DNA from: a bacterium
GTDB lineage: Bacteria > Cyanobacteriota > Vampirovibrionia > Obscuribacterales > Obscuribacteraceae
Length of the DNA stretch: 26,949 nucleotides
Direction of reading: 5' to 3'
NCBI GenBank assembly: GCA_030431355.1
Contig: JAUIJG010000009.1
Coordinates: forward strand, 1-26,949
In this document: positions 7,939-15,780 of the stretch, one piece after another
Numbering within the stretch: the first letter of the stretch is position 1
How the letters are laid out: each line of letters opens with the position of its first letter
Translations under genes and position numbers: made by a program
The notes under the pieces: generated by a model
What the model saw: the letters and a program-made list of their open reading frames with translations, nothing else
Told to the model about the DNA's origin: nothing
Databases searched by the model: none

Positions 7939-8760
7939 ATGACTCTCGAACATTATCTCAAAAAATGGGACCTGTCCGCTGCAATTTTTGTAACAGGCAC
8001 CCAGACCAGCAAAATCTACAGAGTAGAACGGGAAGGCGCAGAATCATCCCTGATACTGAAGCTACTCTCCGAGGAAGGAATAAGAGACGAAGCTCCAGGC
8101 GCTATCGCTCTCAAAACTTTCGGCGGAAGCGGAGCGGTGGAGCTTATTGAATCAGATCAGGGCGCGCACTTATTAGAATACGCGGACGGGCCAAGTCTAC
8201 TGGATCTAGTGGATGGAGGAGAGGACGAGAGAGCCCTTTCCATTATCATCGACACCATAGCAAAGCTGCACGGCAGACAGAGCGCTACGAATCCTGGAGG
8301 TCTCGTCAGCCTGGAAAGGCGCTTCCGGGCCCTCTTCAAAAACGACTTGCCCTCGGAACCGCTTTTTGAAAAAGCCCGACCGATAGCAAGGAATCTACTA
8401 GCCACCCAGAAAAACGCCATTGTCCTGCATGGTGACATCCACCATGAAAATATCATCGAAAGCTCCGAGCGCGGATGGCTAGCCATTGACCCCAAAGGCA
8501 TATACGGTGAACATACATACGACTATGTCAACACTTTGGTGAATCCGGTATCCCGGGAAAGTCTGGTCCAGGATAAAAAACGCCTGTTCGCCCAGATAGA
8601 TAGCATGGTGGAAAGAGCTTCACTGGATCGCGAAAGGCTTATCCCCTTCCTTTTCTGCCATTCTTGCTTGAGCGCGGCATGGTCGATTGACGCGGGAGAA
8701 AGCCCCGACCACGCCCTGAAAATTGCCGCTCTGGTGGAGCCGGAACTAAAGGGTTTATAG
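7939..8760 (+). CDS. APH(6)-type small-molecule kinase (aminoglycoside/hydroxyurea kinase family)
   Basis: This 273-aa protein belongs to the aminoglycoside-phosphotransferase fold. It has T-G-T-Q-T-S-K-I-Y as the nucleotide loop, L-I-L-K-L-L with the ATP lysine, L-H-G-D-I-H-H-E-N as the Brenner motif (catalytic Asp at residue 166 from the ATG), and W-L-A-I-D-P-K-G with the Mg-binding Asp at 184. The I-D-P-K-G-x-x-G-E ending is characteristic of the APH(6)/StrB/hydroxyurea kinase branch. The substrate cannot be read from sequence; a cellular metabolite is as likely as streptomycin. An upstream in-frame TTG at 7930 is possible, but ATG at 7939 is preferred. No strong ribosome binding site is visible. 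Confidence 0.75.
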   Translation: MTLEHYLKKWDLSAAIFVTGTQTSKIYRVEREGAESSLILKLLSEEGIRDEAPGAIALKTFGGSGAVELIESDQGAHLLEYADGPSLLDLVDGGEDERALSIIIDTIAKLHGRQSATNPGGLVSLERRFRALFKNDLPSEPLFEKARPIARNLLATQKNAIVLHGDIHHENIIESSERGWLAIDPKGIYGEHTYDYVNTLVNPVSRESLVQDKKRLFAQIDSMVERASLDRERLIPFLFCHSCLSAAWSIDAGESPDHALKIAALVEPELKGL

Positions 8761-8806
8761 CCTCGGAAGACTGCTCTCAACCTCGCCACCTTTCCATCTT
8801 CCTCAA

Positions 8807-8839
8807 CTCTCCCTTGGCTCTCCCTCGACTCTCCCTGGA
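8807..8839. repeat. Three tandem 11-bp repeats
   Basis: CTCTCCCTTGG, CTCTCCCTCGA and CTCTCCCTGGA follow one another without gaps (consensus CTCTCCCTYGR). They lie between the APH gene and the 71-aa gene. The function is unknown; a regulatory site or simple slippage product is possible. Confidence 0.6.
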
Positions 8840-8925
8840 CCTGAGTTAACCGATAAACTGCCAGAGGCTACAAAACTTCGGCATTATTTAGTAGACTTGA
8901 GCCATTGATTTTTCCGGAGGATCAT

Positions 8926-9141
8926 ATGATGGCCAAAACAGTAGATAACGAATCCCCTAAAGCTCTTATTATTGAATTTAGAACTCCCGATGGTGAAGTC
9001 TGGGGTACATTGAACGCCGAAGCCAAAGAATTCAAAACCGGCTCGGTCGGATTCTACGCCAACGGCAAAGTAAAGAATCCCAAGAATGGTCTCCCTTACC
9101 AGGTCGGCAGCAACATCATTCTAGTGGGCAGCAAAGGCTAA
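8926..9141 (+). CDS. Conserved-looking 71-aa hypothetical protein
   Basis: This is a small soluble protein with a strong Shine-Dalgarno (GGAGG at 8916-8920). It is followed by two adjacent ATGs at 8926 and 8929; the second has the more usual 8-nt spacing. The sequence alternates hydrophobic and polar residues (L-I-I-E-F-R-T-P-D-G-E-V-W-G then S-V-G-F-Y-A-N-G-K-V), suggesting a small beta-barrel or beta-sandwich, and ends with N-I-I-L-V-G-S-K-G. No family recognised. The strong ribosome site implies good expression. The next gene (HisZ-like) begins 71 nt downstream on the same strand, so the two are probably co-transcribed. Confidence 0.75.
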   Translation: MMAKTVDNESPKALIIEFRTPDGEVWGTLNAEAKEFKTGSVGFYANGKVKNPKNGLPYQVGSNIILVGSKG

Positions 9142-9212
9142 TCCAGCCGGATACAGTCCAGCTTTCCTGTTGCCACTACCGGTAACACCGCTGCCATTTC
9201 AGGCTGAACCTA

Positions 9213-10331
9213 ATGAAAAAAAAGATTATCGACCGGCTCGAAAACAAAGCCGGTTTCCCTAATCTCGTGGAAAATCTTGCCAGGGAACTCTCCGGCTCCG
9301 AATTACACTCCCTGATGTTGGCGATTATAAAAAGACGTCTGCCCGAGTCCGAACTCGGTCGGCTCAATCTGTTGAAGCCCTCAGCTCTGGCGGCTTCCTG
9401 CAATCTGGATGCCCGGTTACTGCACAAGCTTGAACATCTTGCTTACGAAAATGCTTCCGGCTTTGATGCCATAGAATTGGCGCCGCTCTTGCCTTTGGGA
9501 ACCGTCTCCAAACTTACTGGATTGGATCAGGCAAACGTCCTGAGCACTATCCGTTCTCTAGAATGCGCTTCGGACCCCACGGTCGGCCTCGCCATAGAAG
9601 CAGCCAAAAGAAGAAAGAGCGAGAGGAAGAATTCGGCAAGAACAGACCTGATGACCTGCCAGCGAGTGATTCGCTTTCCCGTACCCGATAAGCCAGGCTA
9701 CACCGCACACTTTAAACTGCTGGCTCTTGTGAGCGCTGCGCTACATCAGGGCTCTCTAACAGCGGAGGTGGAGCTGCTCAGAGATCATCTGAATTTTTAT
9801 CTCTCCTACCTTGAATGTCTCAAGTCAGCCGGTCTGGGAACCTATATCGAACCGGAGATAGAGCTGAGCGACACCAGGGTGGTCAGCCTTCTATGCAAGC
9901 AGGGTGGCGTACAAAAGGAAGAGATTCGCTCCAGGGTAAGAGCAAGGGACGGAGAGAGCGCCGCCAGACTTCTCAAAGAACACGGGGCTTCATGGCCAGC
10001 CGATTGCGAATCTCCCGAAAAAGAGTTAAAACCTTTCGCACTGCCTGAACACCTATTGACGCAAATGCAAATTCTCAAAGAGTCGCTCATTGGAGAACTG
10101 GCGAGCCAATTTCCTCATGTTAGCTTCAAATTCAACTTTCATCGTCTCACAGGACTTAGCTACTACCAGGGCCCCTGCTTTCATCTGAAGGTAAAAGACA
10201 CCAGGGGCGAAAAATACATGCTTGCGGATGGCGGCCTTGTAGATTGGACTCAGAATTTGCTCAATAATAAAAAAGAGAGACTTTTGACAAGTGCTATCGG
10301 AATAGAGCTTATGGCGAGAATCTTTGCATAA
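9213..10331 (+). CDS. Divergent HisRS/HisZ-like class II aminoacyl-tRNA synthetase paralogue, probably not a synthetase
   Basis: This is a 372-aa soluble protein. Its C-terminal half follows the order of the histidyl-tRNA synthetase catalytic core. A strand/helix block at about 165-228 resembles the motif 2 region. F-K-F-N-F-H-R-L-T-G-L-S-Y-Y-Q-G (305-320) resembles the HisRS R-G-L-D-Y-Y-T-G and HisZ L-R-G-Y-x-Y-x-T-G motifs. D-G-G-L-V-D-W (339-345) stands in place of G-G-R-Y-D, and A-I-G-I-E-L-M (361-367) in place of G-x-G-x-E-R-L. The HisA-motif Arg and Asp and the Arg of GGRYD and of motif 3 are replaced, and motif 1 is not evident. HisZ is such a degenerate paralogue that activates HisG, but no his genes are nearby. 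Residues 1-95 are a helical region of unknown role. Confidence 0.55.
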   Translation: MKKKIIDRLENKAGFPNLVENLARELSGSELHSLMLAIIKRRLPESELGRLNLLKPSALAASCNLDARLLHKLEHLAYENASGFDAIELAPLLPLGTVSKLTGLDQANVLSTIRSLECASDPTVGLAIEAAKRRKSERKNSARTDLMTCQRVIRFPVPDKPGYTAHFKLLALVSAALHQGSLTAEVELLRDHLNFYLSYLECLKSAGLGTYIEPEIELSDTRVVSLLCKQGGVQKEEIRSRVRARDGESAARLLKEHGASWPADCESPEKELKPFALPEHLLTQMQILKESLIGELASQFPHVSFKFNFHRLTGLSYYQGPCFHLKVKDTRGEKYMLADGGLVDWTQNLLNNKKERLLTSAIGIELMARIFA

Positions 10332-10410
10332 AGGCTACAGCGCTAACATTGAACGATTCATAGTAATAGTTGAACCAATAGCTGCAATGGAATTAGCTCT
10401 TTTTTGAGAA

Positions 10411-10600
10411 ACAGCACATCACCCTTGCGGGTGAAATCGCTTGCGGCTAAGGCCTTTTCAGCCCCGGGTAGTCAAGGTAGAATTAAATTGAGCAGAAAAG
10501 CTACCAGAGAGTAAAAGCGGAATTGTCCGCCTCCCCGCCTGGCGGGAAGAGGACCATACTGCTACCCAACCCACGCGGAAACCCTTCAACGCACTGACTT
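10411..10600 (+). ncRNA. Candidate structured leader RNA upstream of the histidine kinase gene
   Basis: Several complementary segments fit a compact fold. TCACCC/GGGTGA lies at 10419-10434 and GGCT/AGCC at 10445-10463. A closing stem GGGTAG (10466-10471)/CTACCC (10562-10567) encloses three hairpins: GGTAG/CTACC (10476-10480, 10501-10505), GCGGA/TCCGC (10517-10521, 10526-10530) and CTC-CCCGC/GCGGG-AA-GAG (10531-10551). The two GGTAG and two CTACC segments can also swap partners, giving mutually exclusive folds. The kinase start at 10601 lacks a Shine-Dalgarno. I do not recognise a known riboswitch, RNase P, tmRNA or SRP signature. Stems were found by eye, without energy or covariation support. 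Confidence 0.3.
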
Positions 10601-12229
10601 ATGAAAGGTCGCCAACCATCTCAAAGAGCCGAAGAAAAGTCGGACAACCAGAAGAACAGCTTCTCCGAGGAGCTGGTCGCTCAGTTTAATCTGAGCGACA
10701 TTAGTGATGATGACCTGCCGGTGCCGGCAGCTAGCAGGCGCAAGCGTATCCTGATTATTCATGAAGCGAATTCGGACCTGGCTAGATTAAAAACAGAAAT
10801 TCAGAACCTCCGAGGGGCAAAATCAGACGTAGCTTCCGCCCACAGCGTGGAAGAGGCCCTGGCTATTCTCGCCGAGGGAAGCATAGACCTGGTTACTCTT
10901 CAATTAGATATTCCGGACTGCCCGGGGGTTAGAGCGGTCCAGGTAATTCATGAACAATTCCCTGATACTCCAATTGTAGTTCTCGCGGAAAAAGATGATC
11001 GAAACCTGGCCATAGAGAGCCTGAAGCATGGAGCCCAGGACTACCTTTGCAGCGACGGTATCAACTTCGACGATATGATCGATCGGGTCATGCAATATTC
11101 TATAGAAAGGAAGAGAGCCGAACAGGTAAATCATCTGGCGTTAAAATTGGAAAAAGCGACTATTCGCTCTATTCTGGAACATTCACCGATGGTGATGATT
11201 CGCCTGGATAGCAACTACCGCATAGTAGATTGCAATGCTTCCCTGGAACGAGCATTGAAGCTTCCAAAAGACAAAATCAAAAGAGAAAGGTTATTCGACC
11301 TGATACCGGAGCTTGACTTACAGGGAATTAAAAAAATTGTCGATGATGGAGACAACTTCAAAGCCAGAGTGAGACTGGAAAGCATCCAAGACAATCGCCA
11401 GGAGGCTATGTACTGGGACGTTTCGGGGTGGCCGATCATTCGTTCCATGGCTGAGATACAAGAAGGCATCATCACCGCCACCGATGTCACCAGGGAAGTA
11501 TACTTAGAAAAAGAGCGCGACGAGTTTATAGCAGCCCTGGCTCATGATCTTCGCAATCCTGTCTCCGGTCAGACTCTGGTTTTAAACACGTTAGCAAAAG
11601 AAAGTCACGCCAACCTACCACCAGAGCTTGGCCTGGCTTACGAAAAGCTGCACCAGAGTTCGAAAGAGACTATGTGGCTACTCAATAATCTCTTAGACCT
11701 GTATCACTCCGGCTCCGTAATCAACCAGAGTGATCTCGCCCCCGTGGACATTATAGAGGTCATGGAAGAACAACTGGCCCAGGTCAGCCTCTACGCGACT
11801 GTATTAGGGAAGTCACTTCAGTTCGAAGAACGAGACTCGGCCAGGGTAGTAGTGGACGAAATCTCGCTGCATCGACTCTTCTCCAATCTACTGCACAACG
11901 CCATTCGCTTTTCGCCACCTGATACCACCATCAATATCAGAGTGAAAGCCAGTGACACCACAGTCACAATCAAAATAAATAACTCCGGTGACCCGATGGA
12001 CCAGGAAGAGATAGACAATATATTCAGTCGCTTCAATTCATCAGCCCCAAAAGACGGACAGCGCAACTATCAAACCCGCGGACTGGGACTCTATCTTTGC
12101 AGGAAGATAGTCGACCTTTATGGTGGCACCATATCTTGCTCAAGCAATGAGACGGAAGGCACAACCTTCACGGTGGAGTTCCCACTAAACATTGGCGAAA
12201 GCAATGTTCATAAGTGTCCAACTCAGTGA
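10601..12229 (+). CDS. Soluble histidine kinase: pseudo-receiver, PAS, HisKA, HATPase
   Basis: This is a 542-aa cytoplasmic protein. Residues about 48-165 are a receiver fold with every key position changed: the acidic pair is H54-E55, the phospho-acceptor is Q101 (D-L-V-T-L-Q-L-D-I-P-D), the Thr/Ser is A129 and the Lys is S151. A PAS domain follows (about 185-300), then HisKA with A-L-A-H-D-L-R-N-P (H315) and an ATPase domain with N433, N-N-S-G at 460-463 and R-G-L-G-L at 493-497. The kinase half therefore looks active while the receiver cannot be phosphorylated, making it probably a binding or dimer-control module. No response regulator gene is adjacent, so the kinase is an orphan. There are no membrane segments. 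A possible structured RNA lies directly upstream. Confidence 0.85.
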   Translation: MKGRQPSQRAEEKSDNQKNSFSEELVAQFNLSDISDDDLPVPAASRRKRILIIHEANSDLARLKTEIQNLRGAKSDVASAHSVEEALAILAEGSIDLVTLQLDIPDCPGVRAVQVIHEQFPDTPIVVLAEKDDRNLAIESLKHGAQDYLCSDGINFDDMIDRVMQYSIERKRAEQVNHLALKLEKATIRSILEHSPMVMIRLDSNYRIVDCNASLERALKLPKDKIKRERLFDLIPELDLQGIKKIVDDGDNFKARVRLESIQDNRQEAMYWDVSGWPIIRSMAEIQEGIITATDVTREVYLEKERDEFIAALAHDLRNPVSGQTLVLNTLAKESHANLPPELGLAYEKLHQSSKETMWLLNNLLDLYHSGSVINQSDLAPVDIIEVMEEQLAQVSLYATVLGKSLQFEERDSARVVVDEISLHRLFSNLLHNAIRFSPPDTTINIRVKASDTTVTIKINNSGDPMDQEEIDNIFSRFNSSAPKDGQRNYQTRGLGLYLCRKIVDLYGGTISCSSNETEGTTFTVEFPLNIGESNVHKCPTQ

Positions 12230-12279
12230 CTTTCGAACCGACAAACAGACTTCAGCATCTCAGAGTTGTAGGAAGAGTT

Positions 12280-13218
12280 CTAGGAAGATCCGATTTTCTT
12301 TCTCTTCTTAATGAGAGCGAACACCGCAACAGGAACAGCCAGAACAGATACCAGGATAACCACTCCAATCATAAGACAGAGTAGGGTGACCACCGTGCTT
12401 ATCTCCACAATGGAGTTGGCAAGTTTATCGACTTTCTGCTCCAGTTTATCAACCGATACGGATAGTTTATCCAGAGGTTCGGGGAGAGTCTTGAGCGGCT
12501 TCCTGATACCCTGCAGCTCTCCGTTCAAACTCTTGATGTCTTTGTGAAGTTCATCAATAGGCTGTCTCAGATCCGTGGTAGACTTAGACAGCACCGTCAG
12601 TGGTGTATTCAAAGAAGAGGTCGAGTTACTCAACTTCGAAACCGCCGGCTGAATATTATGCAGACTCTTACCCACACTGGAGATAGGCGTTTGCAATCCC
12701 GATATCGGCTGCTCCAGATCTTCGATCGGCGCCTTCAAATCCGTGATCGGCTTCTCCAATTTGGTAATCGGTTTCTCCAATTTTATAATCGGCTTCTCCA
12801 GACTCTTGATCGGATCTTTCAAATCCTTTATGGGCGTGGTCAAACCGGCTATTGGCTTCTGTAATCCGCTCAGAGGCTGACTCAATCCCTTAATCGGCTC
12901 CTCCAGTCCTTGAATTTGAGGAGGAAGCTTATGAATTGGCTTAGATAGTTCTCCAATTTTCTTCTGCAGTTCACGAATACTGTTGCTGATTCCCTCTACA
13001 GGGCTTTCTATGGTTTTGACAGTTCGCTTGAATAGAAATCTGCCCACCTTCTCCGGCTTCACTAGCGAATGGACTACATCCTCTTCAAGTCTCTTCTCCT
13101 CAGACTCTTTATGCTTAACAGAGACCTTACCAGCGGTATCATCTTTGGCAGCGGTGGCGTCTGCGCAAGTAATCAGACTGACTAGAGCCAGGCTTATAGC
13201 TATTGGCGTTTCTCTCAA
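12280..13218 (-). CDS. Exported, membrane-anchored protein built of L-x-x-P-I-x-x heptads
   Basis: This is a 312-aa protein. A signal peptide (residues 1-24, ending D-A-T-A-A) is followed by a charged segment (25-68). An unbroken heptad register runs from about residue 70 to 272 (29 heptads), with Leu at one core position and Ile/Leu/Val four residues later. In 17 heptads, including 11 in a row (105-181), the residue before the second core position is Pro. One membrane helix (about 276-303) and a basic tail end the protein. The hydrophobic 3-4 spacing is that of a coiled coil, but a proline every seven residues is unusual for helices. The start is TTG at 13218, supported by AGGAG six nt upstream. 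No family recognised; an envelope-spanning rod or spacer is a guess. It is convergent with the kinase gene. Confidence 0.8.
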   Translation of the reverse strand: MRETPIAISLALVSLITCADATAAKDDTAGKVSVKHKESEEKRLEEDVVHSLVKPEKVGRFLFKRTVKTIESPVEGISNSIRELQKKIGELSKPIHKLPPQIQGLEEPIKGLSQPLSGLQKPIAGLTTPIKDLKDPIKSLEKPIIKLEKPITKLEKPITDLKAPIEDLEQPISGLQTPISSVGKSLHNIQPAVSKLSNSTSSLNTPLTVLSKSTTDLRQPIDELHKDIKSLNGELQGIRKPLKTLPEPLDKLSVSVDKLEQKVDKLANSIVEISTVVTLLCLMIGVVILVSVLAVPVAVFALIKKRKKIGSS

Positions 13219-13497
13219 GCTTCACTCCTGAATAGGGATTACTGCAGCTGTTCTCAAATAAGAGACATTTCCGGCTGCATACCGGACACAGTTTTTGCCA
13301 TTCCGCTACTTCAGTTTTACACGGTTCAACTTAGCTTTAAACGCAAATTGCCATATGCTTATTTATCAGAAAAAAGAAAGGACTAAATCCAGGGCTAAAA
13401 TCCGGGTCCAAAACCAAAGTGCTCAACCCTGTCACGATCATGTCAGATTCGGAGTTCATAATGGACTAGTTACCACACTCGTTTCTTTGTGACAATA
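13219..13497. other. Divergent intergenic region
   Basis: This separates the heptad protein gene (leftward) from the metalloprotease gene (rightward). No gene or strong promoter was identified; a CATAAT at 13457-13462 could be a -10 box for the rightward gene but has no convincing -35 partner. Confidence 0.35.
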
Positions 13498-14769
13498 ATG
13501 GATAAAACAGCCAAGGTCGAGAACCTGCGCGACTCTGCGCACCAACCTGACGCCAGTTCTGCTCTACGCAATGAAGTGTATTCGCCTCCGGAGAGGCTTC
13601 CCAGAACAGATACCGATGCCAAACCGGGCCAGCTAAATTTTGAGCCGACGGACAACCCCCAAAAGACCAAAAGTACTGATGGGGAGAAGACTTTTGACTC
13701 AGTCGCCCGTGGAAACGGACTGGATATCAACGAAGCCCCCGGGGGCAAACTTGAATTCAGCCTCAAGTACAACGGCGAAAAATTGGTGCTGGGAAACTTC
13801 GAAAACAATGACAAAGGGCTCAAAGAGCTGGGGAAAGCTCTTAAGGAGTTTACGGAGCTTAAACGCTGGGAGCTGGAAAAAACCCACAACATTAAAATCG
13901 CTCGTCCCGGGGATCCGGCACCAAGACAACAAATAGGCAGCATGGACGGTCCCCCAAAACAAGGGAAAGAGCTGGCTCTGCGGGAACCAAGATTAAAAGA
14001 GCTGCTTGGAATTGAAGCTGCCATGGAAAGAGCAAATCCCTCGCACAAAACCGGCGACAGCAAGACACCTTTGAAATTCTATTTCCTGAAAAATGACTCT
14101 TTCAATGCAGAAGCTGCCGGAGTGGCGGCGTTTGAGCCGAATATTCATGGCGGTCCGGCAATTATTGTTGAGCCTCACTCCCTGGACAACTCCCCAGTTA
14201 CCGAGAAAGATAGAGAAGATCCTAAAAGCGAAAATCATCGCAGCATAGCCAGCCTCTTCCTCCATGAGCTTGGCCACCACAGTGAAGAGAGAGTTTTTGA
14301 CACCCCACAAAAGAGAATAGACTTCTATAAACGAATGGGCTGGGCCCCAATTCCAGGGACTAGACCGGAAGATATGCAGATGATGCTAAAAGGCAAAGAA
14401 GGGGGCTTCGCGCCAAAAGGTCTCGATCCCGATGCGAAATGGGAAAGATTCGACAAAGATGGCAATGTAACCGGTCTGGTCAGCAAGGAAGAAGTTGCCA
14501 GGCAGGCTCTGATAAAACCAGCCACCGGCTACTTTGAAGGACCCCACGAGATGTTGACCGAAGCAGTCACCATGCTCCGTCTCGGCGACGGTCATCGAAC
14601 TCACCTAATGCAAACGGACCAAACGCTGTACAACCTTGCCAAAGAGTTCGATCAAAGAGAGATAGACCTGAACTACGGCGCCGGCAAATTCATCCGCTCA
14701 TTTACAGGCAAGCTTGTGCCACGAAACGCAGAAAACGAGGAGAGTTTAAGAGCCAGGGAGAGACGCTAA
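13498..14769 (+). CDS. HELGH zinc metalloprotease-like protein
   Basis: This is a 423-aa protein from ATG 13498; an in-frame GTG at 13489 would add three residues. There is no signal peptide or membrane segment. Residues 1-80 are polar and probably disordered. The zinc site is L-F-L-H-E-L-G-H-H (HExxH at 259-263 counted from the GTG). A later helix, P-H-E-M-L-T-E-A-V (352-360), could supply the third, glutamate ligand as in gluzincins. Between them lies a poorly conserved 90-residue insert. A weak DUF-like alpha/beta region is suggested at 85-180. The substrate is unknown. Its stop codon overlaps that of the convergent oxidoreductase gene (14766-14769). Confidence 0.65.
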   Translation: MDKTAKVENLRDSAHQPDASSALRNEVYSPPERLPRTDTDAKPGQLNFEPTDNPQKTKSTDGEKTFDSVARGNGLDINEAPGGKLEFSLKYNGEKLVLGNFENNDKGLKELGKALKEFTELKRWELEKTHNIKIARPGDPAPRQQIGSMDGPPKQGKELALREPRLKELLGIEAAMERANPSHKTGDSKTPLKFYFLKNDSFNAEAAGVAAFEPNIHGGPAIIVEPHSLDNSPVTEKDREDPKSENHRSIASLFLHELGHHSEERVFDTPQKRIDFYKRMGWAPIPGTRPEDMQMMLKGKEGGFAPKGLDPDAKWERFDKDGNVTGLVSKEEVARQALIKPATGYFEGPHEMLTEAVTMLRLGDGHRTHLMQTDQTLYNLAKEFDQREIDLNYGAGKFIRSFTGKLVPRNAENEESLRARERR

Positions 14770-15767
14770 GAAGACTTCTCCAAAGACCTCTCCATGGGAT
14801 AAACCAGATCCCATTGCTCTCTTAGCTGATCCATTATCTTCATCACCTTCTTAGAAAGGTCGGCAGGCATGATGTCACTCTCCAGCTTGCCGCACTCAAT
14901 CGCTTTGATTGCTGATCTTACTTCATACTCAAAGCCATTCGAATCAAAAGGCATATCCAACTCATCAACTGTCTTGCCACCGTCTTTAGTGACTATCAAT
15001 TTTTGCGCCCGCCAGAATTCCGGAATGTCTATGACACCATTTTCGAGTTCTATATGAGCCGACTTAGAGCCAAGTTTAACCACCGATGACGTGCATGAAG
15101 CCTGCACCCCACCACCATAGGTGAGGGTAAACGAATTGCTCTCATCCACCTGAGTCGGTCCTATATAAGCATCCCCAACAACACGCTCCGGATCTTCACC
15201 CAATACCATCATGGCAAAATTGAGTGGATAGATTCCCACATCTAATAATGCTCCACCGGCAAGTTCAGGATTGAGCAATCGTCGCTCCGGGTCTTTGTTT
15301 CCTTCGAAAGAAAAATCCACGCTAACCGACTTGATCCGACCCAGCTCGCCTTTCTCCAAAAAGTCGCAGAGATAACGCATGGAAGGAAGAAAGCGCATCC
15401 ACATTGCTTCCATGAGAAACAACTTTTTCTCTTTCGCCAGGGAGAACATCTCCGCCACTTCCCTGGAATTTATCGCCAACGCCTTTTCGCAGAGGACATG
15501 CTTTCCGTGGGAAAGAGCCAGCATCGCGTGTTCCCGGTGATGGGAGTGGGGAGTTGCCACATAGATAGCGTCGACATCAGGGTCCGCCACAAGCTCTTCG
15601 TAGCTTCCATAGTGCTTTTCAATTCCGTGGCTCTTAGCGAAAGCAAGCGCCCTTTCACCACTACGCGCGGCAGCGGCCACAAGGCTCCCGGACGGAACGG
15701 CTTCATTGACCGCTCTGGCAAATGTGTTCGCGATTCCGCCACAGCCAAGGATTCCCCACTTAATCAT
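14766..15767 (-). CDS. Gfo/Idh/MocA family NAD(P)-dependent oxidoreductase
   Basis: This is a 333-aa cytoplasmic enzyme. It has an N-terminal Rossmann fold with G-I-L-G-C-G-G-I-A (6-13), A-T-P-H-S-H-H at 71-77 and C-E-K-A-L-A at 93-98 (catalytic-site K95). M-E-A-M-W-M-R-F-L-P at 119-128 and G-G-A-L-L-D-V-G-I-Y-P at 171-181 are typical of the dihydrodiol dehydrogenase-like branch, which oxidises diols or sugars such as D-xylose. Length is normal for the family. It has a good ribosome site (GAAGGAG, 6 nt from ATG). It begins 13 nt after the YbaK-like gene and is almost certainly in the same operon. The true substrate cannot be told from sequence. Confidence 0.88.
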   Translation of the reverse strand: MIKWGILGCGGIANTFARAVNEAVPSGSLVAAAARSGERALAFAKSHGIEKHYGSYEELVADPDVDAIYVATPHSHHREHAMLALSHGKHVLCEKALAINSREVAEMFSLAKEKKLFLMEAMWMRFLPSMRYLCDFLEKGELGRIKSVSVDFSFEGNKDPERRLLNPELAGGALLDVGIYPLNFAMMVLGEDPERVVGDAYIGPTQVDESNSFTLTYGGGVQASCTSSVVKLGSKSAHIELENGVIDIPEFWRAQKLIVTKDGGKTVDELDMPFDSNGFEYEVRSAIKAIECGKLESDIMPADLSKKVMKIMDQLREQWDLVYPMERSLEKSS

Positions 15768-15780
15768 TACAAACTCCTTC

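Noticed and set aside
7939..8760. Naming this gene as a streptomycin resistance gene
   Set aside because: The fold and motifs fit the APH(6) branch, but many chromosomal members have unknown metabolic substrates, and no resistance context is present.
9213..10331. Calling this a functional histidyl-tRNA synthetase
   Set aside because: Motif 1 is not evident, and the arginines of the R-G-L-D-Y-Y and G-G-R-Y-D motifs are replaced.
10391..10406. T-rich run after the HisZ-like gene as an intrinsic terminator
   Set aside because: Only a four-base AGCT self-complementary stem precedes the T run, which is too weak to call.
12676..12906. 21-nt periodic DNA repeats that could suggest a CRISPR-like or satellite array
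   Set aside because: The period is exactly seven codons in one frame and encodes L-x-x-P-I-x-x heptads; there are no unique spacers.
13470..14063. A 197-codon reverse-strand frame opposite the metalloprotease gene
   Set aside because: The composition is serine/leucine-rich low complexity typical of antisense frames, and the + strand gene has a clear HELGH motif.
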